DNA of 64,000 nt from Lingula anatina (GCF_001039355.2 NW_019775433.1:319469-383468), one strand, 5' to 3'. Counted from the first letter of the stretch, positions 1 through 12,200 are shown. Made by a program: numbers and translations. Notes: a model not told the origin generated them from the sequence alone.

Positions 1-1001
1 CCCCTTTTGCTGGAAAAGGTCCACTCTGGGTAAGATTTGATCTAGGTACATGACGTTTTTATGGGAAAAAGGTCCACTTTTTCAGAAAAAGAACCCCCCT
101 TTTGAAATTGCTGGCTACGGGCCTGATATATAACAATCATCGATACCCTTCAACTAATGTGGATGTTTCATAGTGACTTGTTACAAAATACGTATACTTA
201 TTTATCATTTAAAAGAACAGAAAAAAGAACTAATGTTGGGTGATAATCATGCCACGCATTATATTAAGTGTCTCTATTTACGTGAAGGACAATCAGCGCG
301 TGACCTTGTGATAAATTCAAGTCCTGTTTTCTGCCGATTACACTATCTCTAATAGTGCAGTCTAATCTCTGACCACAAGATGCTCTATATGTAGTAGTCT
401 GTTACAAAAAATTAGTGGGTCTCTGATATCAGAGGTCTCTGATATCTGATATCAGTGTACATACACAGCAAAAGTTGACTTGGCTTGGATTTTTATGCAA
501 TATATCTCTCGACTATATAACATTTGCGCGTTATGTGTTTTTCAATGTTTCAACTAATCCTATTTTAAATGAAAAAAAATACGCATATAAAGAGTCTTGA
601 AAACATTACGAAGTTTGTTTCTTTCCGCAACCTTCATTTGCCTAGTCTACCATTGTAGATGGCCAGTCGTAAATTTGGGAAAGTTTGCAAGCGCTCTCAC
701 ATTTTTTTTAAAAATCCACCACTCTACACGAAGATCGTGTTACATCGCTTGAGCTTTGTTAACAGTTTTTTTTCATTATATAGAAGCAGAGGGCTCGATG
801 TGAGTAATATATTTGGCGTTGTCTATTTTATTTCGATGAAGGCAAGAGGAGATTGAAAACAATCAGTGAGTTACATGTACTAAGTGGTTAGTTTAGATCC
901 TGCTTCAGCAAAAGAAAGTGGGTCGGGCCCCTTATAGTCAAGATACATGTACATGTAAAAGGCATTTTGCAGTCGGATACAGATCCCATCCAGTCATAGA
1001 T
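1..1001. other. Non-coding left flank, no gene seen
   Basis: I see no exon or recognisable gene here. The DNA is AT-rich. Around 417-457 there is a short cluster of overlapping GATATC-centred palindromes. The first 120 bases contain two similar phrases built around AAAAGGTCCACT, which look like a degenerate local repeat. The short open frames present have no protein-like composition and no convincing splice sites. Confidence 0.5.
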
Positions 1002-2269
1002 ATGAAGTATTCAACAACTGTGATTTTTGTTCTTTTGGCAACATTTAGCATAAGCCAATTGACGACAAATGCCCAGGTAATATACATGAGAATGCCCTAA
1101 AGTTCATCACGTTGCTTTACGCAAATTGTCGACTCATTGTCCAGCTTATTTCTCATAGTTACGTTTTGTTTTCGTTTATTAAGCTGTAGCTAGCTTAATA
1201 AGATGCTAAAATTTTCAAAAGAGAGCAAAGTTCACTTATTTTGAATTCCACGATTTACAAAGTCGATATTTTACTTCACAAGTCATAATTTTGTGAGATT
1301 TCACAAATTTTCTTACGATATAGACTTAATCCTTTGTTACGTGTAAGTCAAGATAGTGTTTTTAAAAAAAGTTAAAGTCTGTTTCTGCAGAAAATGAATA
1401 TAGGCTCATCCGAAACTTTTTTGTAGCAATGCTATCAAAATGGAAGGGATGGAAAAGACGGCACTGACGGAAGAGATGGTAGAGATGGAAGAGACGGGCT
1501 TCGAGGAGAAACCGGACCACCAGGACCAAAGGGGGAAGCCGGTGAGTTTTGGATACAATCAGTTCATTTTTTCACAGCGTGGGCATTTCTAATTGGGGGA
1601 TTATTACATCGTATACAAGGATGCAAAGTGGAAAGTTGTGTTTTAAAGATCCCTGTACTTCTATGACAATAACCTTAGCCTGCTGAATGGATTTTGAGTC
1701 ATTTATCGAAACCTTTAAGTAGAGGTGGATTTTAAAGCAATGCATGAACCTGTTGGGATGACTCAAACCCAGATCTTTTGTGAATGGAAGAAGGCGAAGT
1801 GAAGTGTTGAATCAATGGTAACTAGTAAGTGAGAAGAGAAAATTACGACCGGAAGTAAAAGTAGCAAATTTCAGCAGAGTATTTTCCAGGATGGACAGGA
1901 TAAAAAATTACTGTAAAGTTGAAAATTACTGATATCCCTTGTTTAACGTGCTGTTGAAGGCTCTATGAAAAACAAATTATGGACTTTCAGTTTTTACGGA
2001 CAGAAACTGAGAGTTCTGGAGAGCTTTTCCAAATTGTAAAAAATATCACATAATTATGATTTATTTATCTATTTTTCAAAGTATGGCATTTTTGTCGTTC
2101 TGTGGTTATTCAATTCAGCTAAGTCTGCATAAGGTCAAATCACCTTGAAGTCTCATTTTCATATACATATATATCCTAATTTATTCCAGGAACTCCTTGT
2201 TCCCCAAGAAACGTGAAACAATTCACATGGACAGACATCAACGACGATAGGGATGTCGGTTTAATTAAG
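1002..2269 (+). CDS. CTHRC1-like secreted collagen-repeat protein, 5' exons only (partial)
   Basis: Three exons fit in phase: 1002-1076, 1427-1541 and 2190-2269, all with GT/AG borders. Exon 1 is a 25-residue signal peptide (MKYSTT, then a hydrophobic core, ending TNAQ). Exon 2 begins QCYQNG and carries a short Gly-X-Y run of about ten triplets (GRDGKDGTDG, then GPPGPKGEAG). Exon 3 reads GTPCSPRNVKQFTW, then NDDRDVGLIK. This resembles the segment that follows the collagen repeat in vertebrate CTHRC1 (NYKQCSW, then GKI). CTHRC1 is a secreted glycoprotein tied to matrix remodelling and Wnt signalling. The donor after 2269 is good, but I cannot find the cysteine-rich C-terminal exons anywhere in the window. 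Either the gene is a fragment or its 3' part is misplaced. The alternative is some other short-collagen secreted protein. The signal peptide and collagen calls are firm; the family call is moderate. Confidence 0.68.
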
Positions 2270-2713
2270 GTAACAAGCACATTAAAAAAAACGCTTTTCA
2301 ATTCAGAATTACATGCGTATAGTAAGCTTGTTAAGGGTCAAAAATTGGCCAAACGCTGCATTTTGTATCGCTGGCAGGAAATAGCCGAATATTACAAAAT
2401 TAAATTTGCTGGTTATTTTAGGCTATAATGTTTGCCACGTCCGTCTCAAACTGTAAATAACCTAATAATGAGATATCGGTTAGAATTTTATTTCACGGTG
2501 TTAGGGCCCTACCGTATTTTTATGCAAAAGGTAATTTGCTAAGTCCCACGAGTTCTCGTGTTCTCGTCTCGTGACATCCCGATTCAGGGGCCAAGTCGTT
2601 GTCGTGATGGACTGGCGTGCCTCATCCCGTGATTTTGCGTTACCAAGGTTGATGACGCTTTGGATGTCTCATTTGCATCCATGCACGCTACCGACTGCTC
2701 CGTGACTGACCCA

Positions 2714-2781
2714 CCCACCCTCCGTACGTGCGAGTTTCCTCTTTTAGCCCACCCTCCGTACGTGCGAGTTTCCTCTTATAG
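2714..2781. repeat. 34-bp tandem duplication (2 copies)
   Basis: Two adjacent 34-bp copies, 2714-2747 and 2748-2781, both begin CCCACCCTCCGTACGTGCGA and differ at one base near the end. It lies in the non-coding interval after the CTHRC1-like exons. Confidence 0.85.
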
Positions 2782-2831
2782 TAACCAATCGGAATTTTTA
2801 AAAAATAATTCTTCCAGAAAATTGACAAAAT

Positions 2832-2912
2832 ATTTGCTGGGACTCGAACCAGCATACGAGTGTCTGCTTTTATCTAAAACAGTAAAGTTACCACGCAGCC
2901 ACTGCAGTTAGG
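2832..2912 (-). repeat. tRNA-derived SINE-like fragment (A and B box)
   Basis: Read on the minus strand, this stretch has an A-box-like phrase (GTGGCTGCGTGGTAAC) and, about 50 nt later, a perfect B-box core (GGTTCGAGTCC) flanked by GCT and CAGC. That is the internal RNA polymerase III promoter arrangement of a tRNA. The T-arm only pairs with an eight-base loop and no acceptor stem is evident. I therefore read it as a tRNA-derived SINE relic or tRNA pseudogene, not a working tRNA. No anticodon can be assigned. Confidence 0.45.
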
Positions 2913-3280
2913 TTGGTAATTTACAGATTGGATGTACATGTATATATCTGTTATCCCAATCAATAATCCAGGTGCCGCATTTCATCCCACGCAACCACGG
3001 TCCCCGGCCATGGTTTATGATGAACGGAAAAGTGAAGCAGTGTTTCATATGCGACGCAATTCATCATGTCTTGGTCAGGGCAAAAGGGATAACAACTGTT
3101 CATTTTGGCAAAAAAATTAAAAAAAAAAGGAATCTTCCTGGGGTAAAGGACAATTTTCCCATTCTTCCCAATGGCAAATGAATCCATTCCCACATTCAAA
3201 GTTCGTCCCTGTTTTTTTTTTCTAAAAAGTTTTTTATATTCTCTAAAGAGATTATTACAGAGTGTAGCCATCTATGGAGG

Positions 3281-3440
3281 TCACGTGATGCGATGGCAAG
3301 CACAAATTCTAGAATAATTGCGTGAACTCCGGTTTTGGTGGCAAAATATAATTTATTATATATTAATGAGTTGTTTACAGTCCACTAATTGTGAAATATA
3401 GATACTATACGAACAGTTGTTATCCCTTTAAGTCGATACA
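3281..3440 (+). repeat. Dispersed repeat, copy A
   Basis: This stretch is clearly similar to 57700-57850 in the same orientation. Shared phrases include AGAATAATTGCGT, GAGTTGTTTACA/GAATTGTTTACA, and TATACGAACAGTTGT followed by CTTTAAGTC. Identity by eye is roughly 75-80 per cent. No coding capacity or clear termini are visible, so the family is unknown. It ends about 190 bases before the next gene's start codon. Confidence 0.65.
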
Positions 3441-3624
3441 GATATTATGTCGGGCAGGGCAAGGCATCAAGCAACAAAATCTAGTCCCAAAAGAGGTGAC
3501 ACCGGACATGTTTCCCATGCGCTCAGGTTATAGACTATGTATGCTTACTAGTATTCCGTCTTCCTTTTATTTCAAGGTTACGAAGGTTACCTGAAAATAG
3601 AACAAAAACAACTGAATCATAAGA

Positions 3625-4703
3625 ATGCGTTGTCGGTGGGTTCTCCTGATTGTGGTAGGTGTGCTGTGGATTCTGATCAACGTGTTGATAGGTGTGAAGA
3701 AAAAAATATTAGATAAAGGTATGACTACTCTAGCCACTGTGAATAAAAGCAATAACAACAACAGCAATTATAATGATGGTGTCTAATACAAATGTCAATT
3801 TACTCATGGCTACAATGTACATGGTAACTTAGGCAAATGTAATAATCTATTAACAGGAAACAGTTCGTGCATATAAAGTTTTCTATGTGGATTTTTTCAG
3901 ACTTGCAGACAGAGACAAAGCCTAAAGGACCTGTTGCAAGGGGTAAACTTATTGAAATCAACAACTTTACAATCGTCACAGGCGCGGATCACAAGTATTT
4001 TTCCCCGGCTCTCGTTAACCACGTCGGGTCATTCTGTTTCTGGGAACCAACTCTCAAAATCGTGGTGTGGGACCTCGGTTTGACCGCCAAAGAGGCGGAG
4101 ACTGTGAAAAGCTGGTCCAGCGTGACGTATAGGAGGTTCCCCTTTGAAAGGTACCCCCCTCACTTTCGCAACCTGAAAAAGTACGCCTTCAAACCGGTCA
4201 TTATTAAACAAATGGTCGATGAACTCGGGGCAGTGCTTTGGGTGGACGCCGGCAGCCACATTAGTGGAAGAATGAAAGAAATTATGACTTCTGTCTTTCA
4301 AAATGATGGTTATATTTATGCTGGCGTGTGGGGAAATGGTGAAGTGACAAAATGGACACATCACGGAATGTTTGCATATTTCAATATTACCAAAGAACCC
4401 TATGTTGGAAAACAGTCGATCACTGGAAATTTAAACGGCTGGCTTAGACAAGGGGATATCTATGAGGAAATACTGATTCCATGGGCAAATTGCGCGTTAC
4501 ACGAAAATTGTATCTCTCCCGTTGGATCAAGTTTGCAAAACCATAGATACGATCAAGCAGCCCTTTCGTTGTTGGGATACAGTTACATGTTTAGACATAA
4601 TAAAACCTTACATCTTCGTACATATTTATTGGACATAGTTTTGGAATCGAGAGGAAGGAATCGCACCTATATCAATTATGCACACGGATGTTATCTTACG
4701 TGA
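3625..4703 (+). CDS. DUF1647-like type II membrane protein, putative glycosyltransferase fold
   Basis: Two exons, 3625-3718 and 3901-4703, join in phase (a G from exon 1 plus AC makes Asp) to give a complete 298-residue protein. Exon 1 encodes MRCRW followed by a hydrophobic run of about 18 residues (LLIVVGVLWILINVLIGV) and then lysines. This is the cytosolic tail and signal-anchor of a type II Golgi or ER protein. The rest is lumenal: a TIVTGADHKYF start, VVWDLGL, a LWVDAGSHI motif near the middle, then WANCALHENCISPVGSS and NHRYDQAALSLLG. The late Cys pair and the HRYDQ motif match what I recall of DUF1647-type proteins, which are expanded in nematodes and many invertebrates and are assumed to be glycosyltransferases. 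Two N-x-S/T sequons support lumenal exposure (NITK and NKTL). The substrate is unknown. The start ATG has an A at -3. The membrane topology is clear; the family name is from memory. Confidence 0.75.
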
Positions 4704-5272
4704 AAGACATAAGTATGGCAACATATAATTCTTCTAGTGAAACGAAAAAAATCTGTATTTTCCTGTTTGTTTTTTTCCTTTATGTTTTATTAATTACGGA
4801 TTTTTTCCCTCAATCGAATTTTTTGTTAGCTTCATTTCATTTGATTGACACAATTCTGTTAAGGGCAAGTGTCAGGGGTATGTCACTCCAATACCATCGG
4901 GTGTGCCACTGAAGCAAAAATTCCTATGGGGTCACATGTGTAAAGTTAAATCAGTTACATCAAATGGATTAGGGGATGGCGTGACTCCATTGGAGTCAAC
5001 TTGACTGCAATTGGGAATTTTTTAAATAATATTTTTATAACATTAGATAACATAACTGGGTCAACATAATCATTCTTGTGGGAACATAAAAAATGATAAT
5101 TTTATATGACATAATATTGGTGTTATCAATTTTTAAGCAATTCTTTAAGGCGGATACACGTGCAGAAGTTCCATTTTGCAAATGTATCGCCTTTTTATTA
5201 TCTTTGGTACGCGACGCTAAGGCTGGGTCTTTGCACAAATCGTGAATCATCTTCAAGTATGAGCTTTGTGAT
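4704..5272. other. Non-coding interval after the DUF1647-like gene
   Basis: The first 200 bases are probably 3' UTR. No clear AATAAA hexamer is seen close to the stop. Beyond that I see only AT-rich DNA with no exon. Confidence 0.4.
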
Positions 5273-5523
5273 AGATACAATACGAGTCGCCGAGCTGTAC
5301 GTGAAATATTACAAGTGTATTGGCGAGCCGCAGGCGAGACAATTCACGAGTAATTTTCACGTACAGCTCGGCGACGAGTGTTGTATCTGGCTTAAACCAC
5401 GGCCTCTGATTGGCTACTACACTAGTAGTGCAACAGACCGTGGAACGCACTCGTACATGACGTGCTTGTATGTCGAATACAGCACGGTCGAGTCTTTTGT
5501 TCTATGCGTTAGCCGTGGTTTAA
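5273..5523. repeat. Nested inverted repeats (foldback/MITE-like element)
   Basis: Two 34-base arms, 5273-5306 and 5355-5388, are reverse complements with only three mismatches (core GTCGCCGAGCTGTACGTGAAA, shown here as two joined blocks GTCGCCGAGC and TGTACGTGAAA). They enclose a 48-base loop that is itself partly palindromic around GCGAGCCGCAGGCGAG. Next to it, TTAAACCACGGC at 5392-5403 is repeated in inverse at 5512-5523, immediately before an ambiguous base at 5524. The GC content is higher than in the surroundings. This looks like a foldback or MITE-type element; no transposase is present. Confidence 0.65.
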
Positions 5524-6059
5524 NTGTAAGGAGGTAATTAACTTTCGTGCCAGCTCGGCTGACAGCTATTTAGCGTGAACCCCCAGGGAGTTAGGTCGAT
5601 CTAAAGTAGATCGATCTAATCTATGGAAATGGGGTGTATGAGTGCGTTGAAAAACAAGAGGCGTCTTAATCTGATTGCACTCAGAGAGAGGCCCCGCGGA
5701 GATGGGTCGGACTACCTAGTGCAATAGTTTCATTCTGAACGCACCCTAAGATAGTAGAGTGTTTGAGGGCTGAGAGTCACGCCCTAAAGTACATGTAGGC
5801 CTAATATTATTTAAGTCAGCAAGTGTGATTTCCTTATCACATGGACGGTACCTTTATCGGCGATTATCTAGGCCTAAGTGAATACGCGTAATTGTGAGTG
5901 AAATCTGTGTTGAGACAGTGGTGCCTTACTTTTTATAGGTCTAGGCTTACTATAGTATTACTTATCGAACATCATCAGTTGACAGTGTTACATCTGTTGC
6001 AAATCCTCTGTCACAACTAACACATTTTCACTATCTCAACTAACACATTTTCATTCCAG
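5524..6059. other. Non-coding interval before the GH1 exon
   Basis: This stretch starts at an ambiguous base (N at 5524). I looked for upstream exons of the following glycoside hydrolase, especially the nucleophile motif ENG, and found none. A short tandem phrase (ACTAACACATTTTCA, twice) sits at about 6016-6052, just before the next acceptor. Confidence 0.5.
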
Positions 6060-6292
6060 CGGTAGTTAAGGATAAATGCAACGTGATAGGATACACTGCC
6101 TGGTCGGTGATGGACAACTTCGAGTGGTCTCGGGGATACTCGGAAAAGTTCGGCATGTACCACGTGAATTTCAGTGATCCTCAGCGTCCAAGAACGCCCA
6201 AGGAGTCGTCCGTTTATTACTCAATGATCATCAAGGCCAACGGCATCCCGAAATATACTCCACGATCTTTTCATGTGGTAGATGAAAATTAA
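6060..6292 (+). CDS. Glycoside hydrolase family 1 (beta-glucosidase/lactase-like), last exon only
   Basis: The acceptor TTTTCATTCCAG ends at 6059. The exon enters with two bases of a split codon and runs to TAA at 6290-6292. It reads VVKDKCNVIGYTAWSVMDN, then FEWSRGYSEKFGMYHVNF, then SDPQRPRTPKESSVYY. This is the hallmark C-terminal block of GH1 enzymes; the Glu-Trp of NFEW binds the sugar in the -1 subsite and the RFGxxxV strand closes the TIM barrel. Related animal proteins are lactase-phlorizin hydrolase, klotho and digestive beta-glucosidases. The tail after KANGIPKY is short, with no membrane anchor, which suggests a soluble single-domain enzyme. None of the earlier exons, which would carry both catalytic glutamates (NEP and ENG), is in the window. 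The exon itself looks intact. It could be a gene remnant or displaced by assembly. Confidence 0.9.
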
Positions 6293-9200
6293 TTTCAGTT
6301 TGATAAAAACCACCTAGAAATTGGCGTTTTTTTCACCCATCATTAAGGAACACATTTTGCGGTTTTAAATTTTATATGAATCGTTTACCAACCAAGGTGT
6401 AATCAGAATAGGACAATTTACATTGGGCTACATTAAATTAATTTTTAGCAACAACACGCTTATGGTTATGTTATCAGTAAAAAAAAGACGTGTTGCCACC
6501 CACGGTTGTGCAACCCACAAAGGCTTGAAGAGACCAGTGCCTGTCAATGGTCGACGATGTGGTCATATTGTTCCCCGTCATCGCACCCGTTATCGTCCAC
6601 TGGTGACGTGGAATCGATATCCAAATGCTGTTATCGCATGTTTGCAAGTCATCTACTCATCTACAGTAAAGGAGACATATTGCATATGGTTTTGTATAGC
6701 TTGTATTAACATGCAAAAACAATTGCTGTTGCTGATATTGTCATGCTTAAAATGAAGGTACCGGTGTATTAATTTATTGTTTGTTGATTATCCTAATATA
6801 CGACATTGATATATATGATACTGGCTATTTTCGAATAATAAACGGCATCTCCAAAGAGAGCAAAGTTAAGGTGGTCGTTGTATGGACTGTAAATATTCAC
6901 CAAGATACGCTATTTCTACAGTATTTTATGGTCTTGCAACTCTATTACCAGGCTACTTTAAGTCAATTCCTCTTTCTTTATTGCAGACGACACGGAAACC
7001 ATTATCACAACCCCTACACTGACTGTGGCACCTTTTTTGTTACGAAATCTTTCTTTAAGTGTGTATGGGGAAAATGGGTTTCGCTCACATGAGATAAGGA
7101 CGTCTTAAATTTTTCTATTTTTCTTACGCAAGGATTTTTGACATGAAGTTAAGTGATAGTTGTTGTCTTCATAGACAACCATCAATTTTGTAACTGTACG
7201 ATAGTTGTTGACTTCATAGAAAAACACCAGATTTGTAACTGTGTTCCGGCAATACTATTGTTCTTCAAATCTCTAAAAATGTTATCGACCATCGCTAAAA
7301 TCCTTCCGGATCCCACCACATAATATCTTTTAAAATCATTACAAATTATGCTGAAAGAACCGCAGCTTCAGAAAACCCATTATTTCTTTTTCGACGGGGA
7401 GGGATGGTATAAATTCAGAATTTTCTCAAAGACAAAGTCTCAACATTGGGGGGGGGTAGGGAGAATTTTTATGTATGTATTTCTTGTGTATATTTACATC
7501 ATACTTCAATACGGCTGTCTTTGTTTTTGTTTTATTTTAATAATTTGGTAAATGCCTATTGTTTATCCCCCCCATCCAATTGAAATTGGAATGAATACGT
7601 TTCTCTGTTAAATGGTAATTTACATGCTGTATGGCATTTTGTCTTCCTGACTCACGACAAGCGCCTAAATTTATGCCCAGGTAAATATTTCCTACAGTAT
7701 TATGCGTTACTATGAACACAGAGGTGCAAGTGTCGTCTGCTCTGAACTGTCGTCTGCTGAGAGCACACGGCTGGAGGCACACCGCGGGATAAATTGGCAT
7801 TTAAAACAAGCTTGATTTGAATATTTCGTCAATTCTCTTCGTGCTTGTGAGCAATTAAAATATCCGAAGAAAAGTTCTATCTTTTGGGGTGTCGCAGTTG
7901 GCGAAGACAGACAGCGCTGAGCGGCACAGAAGTAAGTGAAGCCATTTTATGTCATTTTTGTAATTTTTTGATTCTGTATTTTGAACTGTCATCGATTATT
8001 ATTATTATTTCTTTGATATGATTTGATTGTCACCTTTGACATTAGTGAAAATATGTTTTAAAGGTGCCAAGGAAAAGACAAAACTTACTGATGAATTTTA
8101 ACTTGATATTTATGTAATATTTTGTGTACCAATTCTGTACCCTAAATCGATTACCGACGAATCTATACCGTCTACAATGACAGATTCAAAATGACATGCC
8201 GCACTTTTAGAAAAACAGTATTAATCCTATCGCTCAATTACCCAGATTTTATCTCAATTAGGGATGGTTTTAACTGATTTTGATCGCTAGTTAAAAGACA
8301 GTGAAGTCGAGTGTGATAGCTCAAATGGAACTTTATACGGTAGTGTGATCGTCAAATAGACAGTTAAGGAGCGCTGCTTTCAGAAAATTGTCAACTCTTC
8401 TCTGGATACAATGCGCCAGGAAGTAACAATATGAAGAAAACCATTTATCAAGTTACGTATTGTTATTAACAGTTTTAACAGGGAGCCAGTGAGTTAACCT
8501 CATCTGAAAGAAGAAAAGTGGACAAAACGACGGGGTCAACAGCGTGAAATGGATACTGAATAATCTTTACGCGACTTCAGTGCCCATTCTTTGCTGTCTT
8601 TATTGGAATACTCATTGGAATACATAAGCGCAGTAAAAATGAGTTTTTTTAAAGTAATCAGATTGGCGAGATGTTTTCCTCCACAGCCACTTTTTACCTG
8701 CAGCTCGTTTTTCATGTAATTTACTGACCGAATTAAATTGGAGATAAGAACGCGTGCGACACGACTTGTCGCCTTGTTAATGGTACCATAAATAAGGCAG
8801 AAAGACCCTGAGCAATATAGACGAACTTTTAAGAATGTAATACCGTCTTTATACTTTCCAAAAAGGTTAACATTGCACGCACAATATCAAACTTTGTCCC
8901 TGCCAATTGCTTCTGAGGTTTTGGCATGCATGCATGTTTCTCAGTAAATGCATTTTCTTGACCAGGACCAGGAGAGAGAGAGAGTTTACGTGCAAACGGT
9001 GGGGTGTTTGTTTGTATACCGACTTCGTATATGAGTATGAATGATTCAGTAGCTTCCCAGTACACTCTTTATTCTTAATTGAGTGTTTTCTCTTTGTTCA
9101 TAGGAACTTTGTGTTTATAATGAAGTGAGGGGAAACAACACTGACAGATTTATCACTCATTAATACAGAATATCATTAATCTCCAGTACCATGTTATGAT

Positions 9201-12200
9201 GAAGACATCCTTATCATACAGTATGATATATCTTCAAAATATTCTTTATACTATGTGCTAAATGGTATACAGGGAGGGTTACAGATTATCCTCAGCGAGG
9301 TCTTCAACGCCGGGGTAACAGAATAATTAAACCTATCTAGTGTATATTGTTAATATGCCATATCGTGTGGTCACATAAACCATGCCAGGTGAACTGGTAA
9401 AACATCTTCACTGCTCTGACTCATAACACGACTGGGCGGCGGTTAACATTAAGCACTTTACAGATTAATTCTAACAGGTTTTCCTCATACAGACAGTGGG
9501 CCGTGATGCGTATGCAGATTACCGAGGTGTTTGGTGGCATTACATTGTTACCCTTTATTATCAGTTATATTTATAAGTTTAAAATATTTTGCAGGGTCAC
9601 TAGAAATGATTTTAGCTTTTCTTTTTCTATTTTTGGAATTTCCCCATTTTTTTAAACATAAGGACTTAGTTCGCGTGGACATCATATGTGCATTGTGAGA
9701 TGTTTATTTTATTTTATTTCCTTATTTATTTTTGAATTTATCAACTAATTCAACGTCATTTTCGAGATGGATCATAGTGATATTCTTCCATGGAAATCAG
9801 TTTATTCCGTTTCTTTTTTCATCAAAATTATGCTAGGCATCTTGTGGATCGTATGGCACTCAGCTATTACTAATGAGTAGGTGTCGCGACTCTAGAATCA
9901 ATGGGCACTTCTATTATCGTTAAACCCAGAAAAAAATCCAAATTGTTTGGGAAAAAAGTCATTGGCAAAAATAGAGAACTACTCTGTGTCTATTTTTAGA
10001 ACATCTCACTCATGCCAAATAGTTAATACGAGGGTAATGTACCAGGGAAATGGCCATCACGCCAAATTGACCACTTTAGCCCTAGGATACCTCTTAACGG
10101 GTCGTATTTCAGTCGTGATTAAGCCAGGTGGTAATGCGCCATGCCACCTCAAGAGCGAGGACACACGGTTTCAATGCTGACTTGTGTCGCCTTGCGGTGC
10201 CAGAAAGTTTTTTATAAATGGCCACTGAGCTGAAGTCCCGCTTTGTTACGGCCGTCACTAGCGGCATACTGATGTGACGGGTATCATCGTAAGCATTGTT
10301 TTGATCCGTGGCGTCATGACAAATGTCGCGTGTTCTCACCATATCCAAACACACACACCACGACGATGAGTAATAAGGCCGTTTTTACCGCTATCTTTGT
10401 CTACTTTTATTACGACAAACACATCTTTCTTTAGTTAGACTAATTTAAAATCAGCTTGAGTATCCAATCATTGCATCATCAAGGACATTAACTTAATTGT
10501 ATAGTACCACGCTAAGTTAACTTAAGGCAACGTTCTCCTAATGACTCAATCATAATTGAGACCTCAACTTAATGCATTACTACGTCATCGTGTTGTTCTA
10601 TGCTCCCGCTAACCATTATATTATCTATGAATGGGAAATTTTACTTGATTCTGTTTAACATAAAATTCGTGTGTTTTAATGTATAGGACTATTTATACAC
10701 ATCACTAATGCGCTCATGGCACTCGTGTATCAAACATTTATCATTCAACCATAGCGTATGTACATACAAAGAAAGTGAAGAAACAGGCAGAGATACAGTA
10801 AAGAGAGAGATTGTTATCGTAGCAATAATCATGGTGATAATAAGTTCATTAACCTTACGACCAAAAGGTTGAAAATTTTCCAATTGCAGCGTTAAAAATG
10901 GATTTTTACAAAATTTTACAAAATGATCATTTTTAGGTCAAATACGTGATTAATATAAAAACATGAACTTGAAAGTATGACTTTTACTGAATCTTTAAAG
11001 GCATTATGGTATAAATGATGTGTCAAAACGTTCGAAATGTGCAGTTCGAAAATCATTTTGTCATAGCGGTGGTCTTACTGAATTTCAGATCCATGATATA
11101 AACTCTTCTCAGTTTAAGTGTACACTTTACTACCCTGGTTAAAATTTTCCTGTCAAATCAAATAACAAATACAAAAGGCATTCGTCCCGAAAGAAAAAAT
11201 ACACCCCCCCCCCCCCAAATGACTGTGCACCATTACTTGTCCATATATTGTATAATTACTATTAAGCCACCATTCTGACATTTTCGCAGATCTCACTACG
11301 CATTTCCTCAATTAAATTAGAAGTAAACCCTTAGTCCATTCTATGTGTCATCACCTTCCCATAAAGTCGTTGGTTACTGTATATATTTTCTACGTATTGT
11401 ACAAGCAAGTGTTACGCGTCAAAAGAGGTGGGTTTTGGTTTTAAATTGTTCAAATTCCACTTTAGAGGAACGAGTGATTTTCCTTCGGAGAAAAAAATGG
11501 CACTGAAATAGGAAGGGGTACGATTTTAAATGGTTGAAATCATTTCGCCTTTCTGGTCTTTACCGTTTGTACGCTCAAGGTTACGTGTGCGGGAGCAGGA
11601 TGTCATGGAAGGTTCTGGGAAGGTGGGGAATTTCCACGCTCCACATTGAAGGATCTTTCTAATTGTTACAAAACCGGCTGACGTCCTTCGACCAATTTTG
11701 TAACAGCTAGGAGAACCTCTTGTAGAGTGTTAGGAATTTCAGTGGTTAATAAGCTTTTAAAATACGTACTCAAAAGTTTCGAATGATATCGTTTTTAAAT
11801 ATAGCCGTTGCGGTGTCAAAGCACAGATATTACCAACATTAAGGTCCTGGGTAATGTTGTCAATGGGCCCTTACATACACCTAATAGGGAGGAGCGTTGA
11901 GCGCGCAATGTCCTACCACTTAAAATTTCAAATCAGAATACTCCAAATGGCAAAATGATGCTAAGGTAATATCATCTAATGTGCCTTTATAGGACATGTA
12001 GCAGACGAGACTTTATTACGATTGACTGCGGTTCCTTCATTAAGGAAACGTTTTCTAGTCAGTGTCTAGATCCGCGGCTGTCCAGGCCAGGCTAATACCT
12101 TGTAAAGGTGCCAGGAAAACCTCATTGGGCGAGTCATGCAGCGACAATAGCTTAAATTCAATGCATCATCTTTATCTAAAATTGAAAAAGAACAATTGAG

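Noticed and set aside
2832-2912. Functional tRNA gene on the minus strand
   Set aside because: The T-arm needs an eight-base loop, no acceptor stem is seen and no anticodon arm is convincing.
7730-7932. Untranslated first exon of the chitin synthase ending at a GTAAGT donor
   Set aside because: The donor-like site and GC patch are suggestive, but no good acceptor before 14769 could be identified to receive it.
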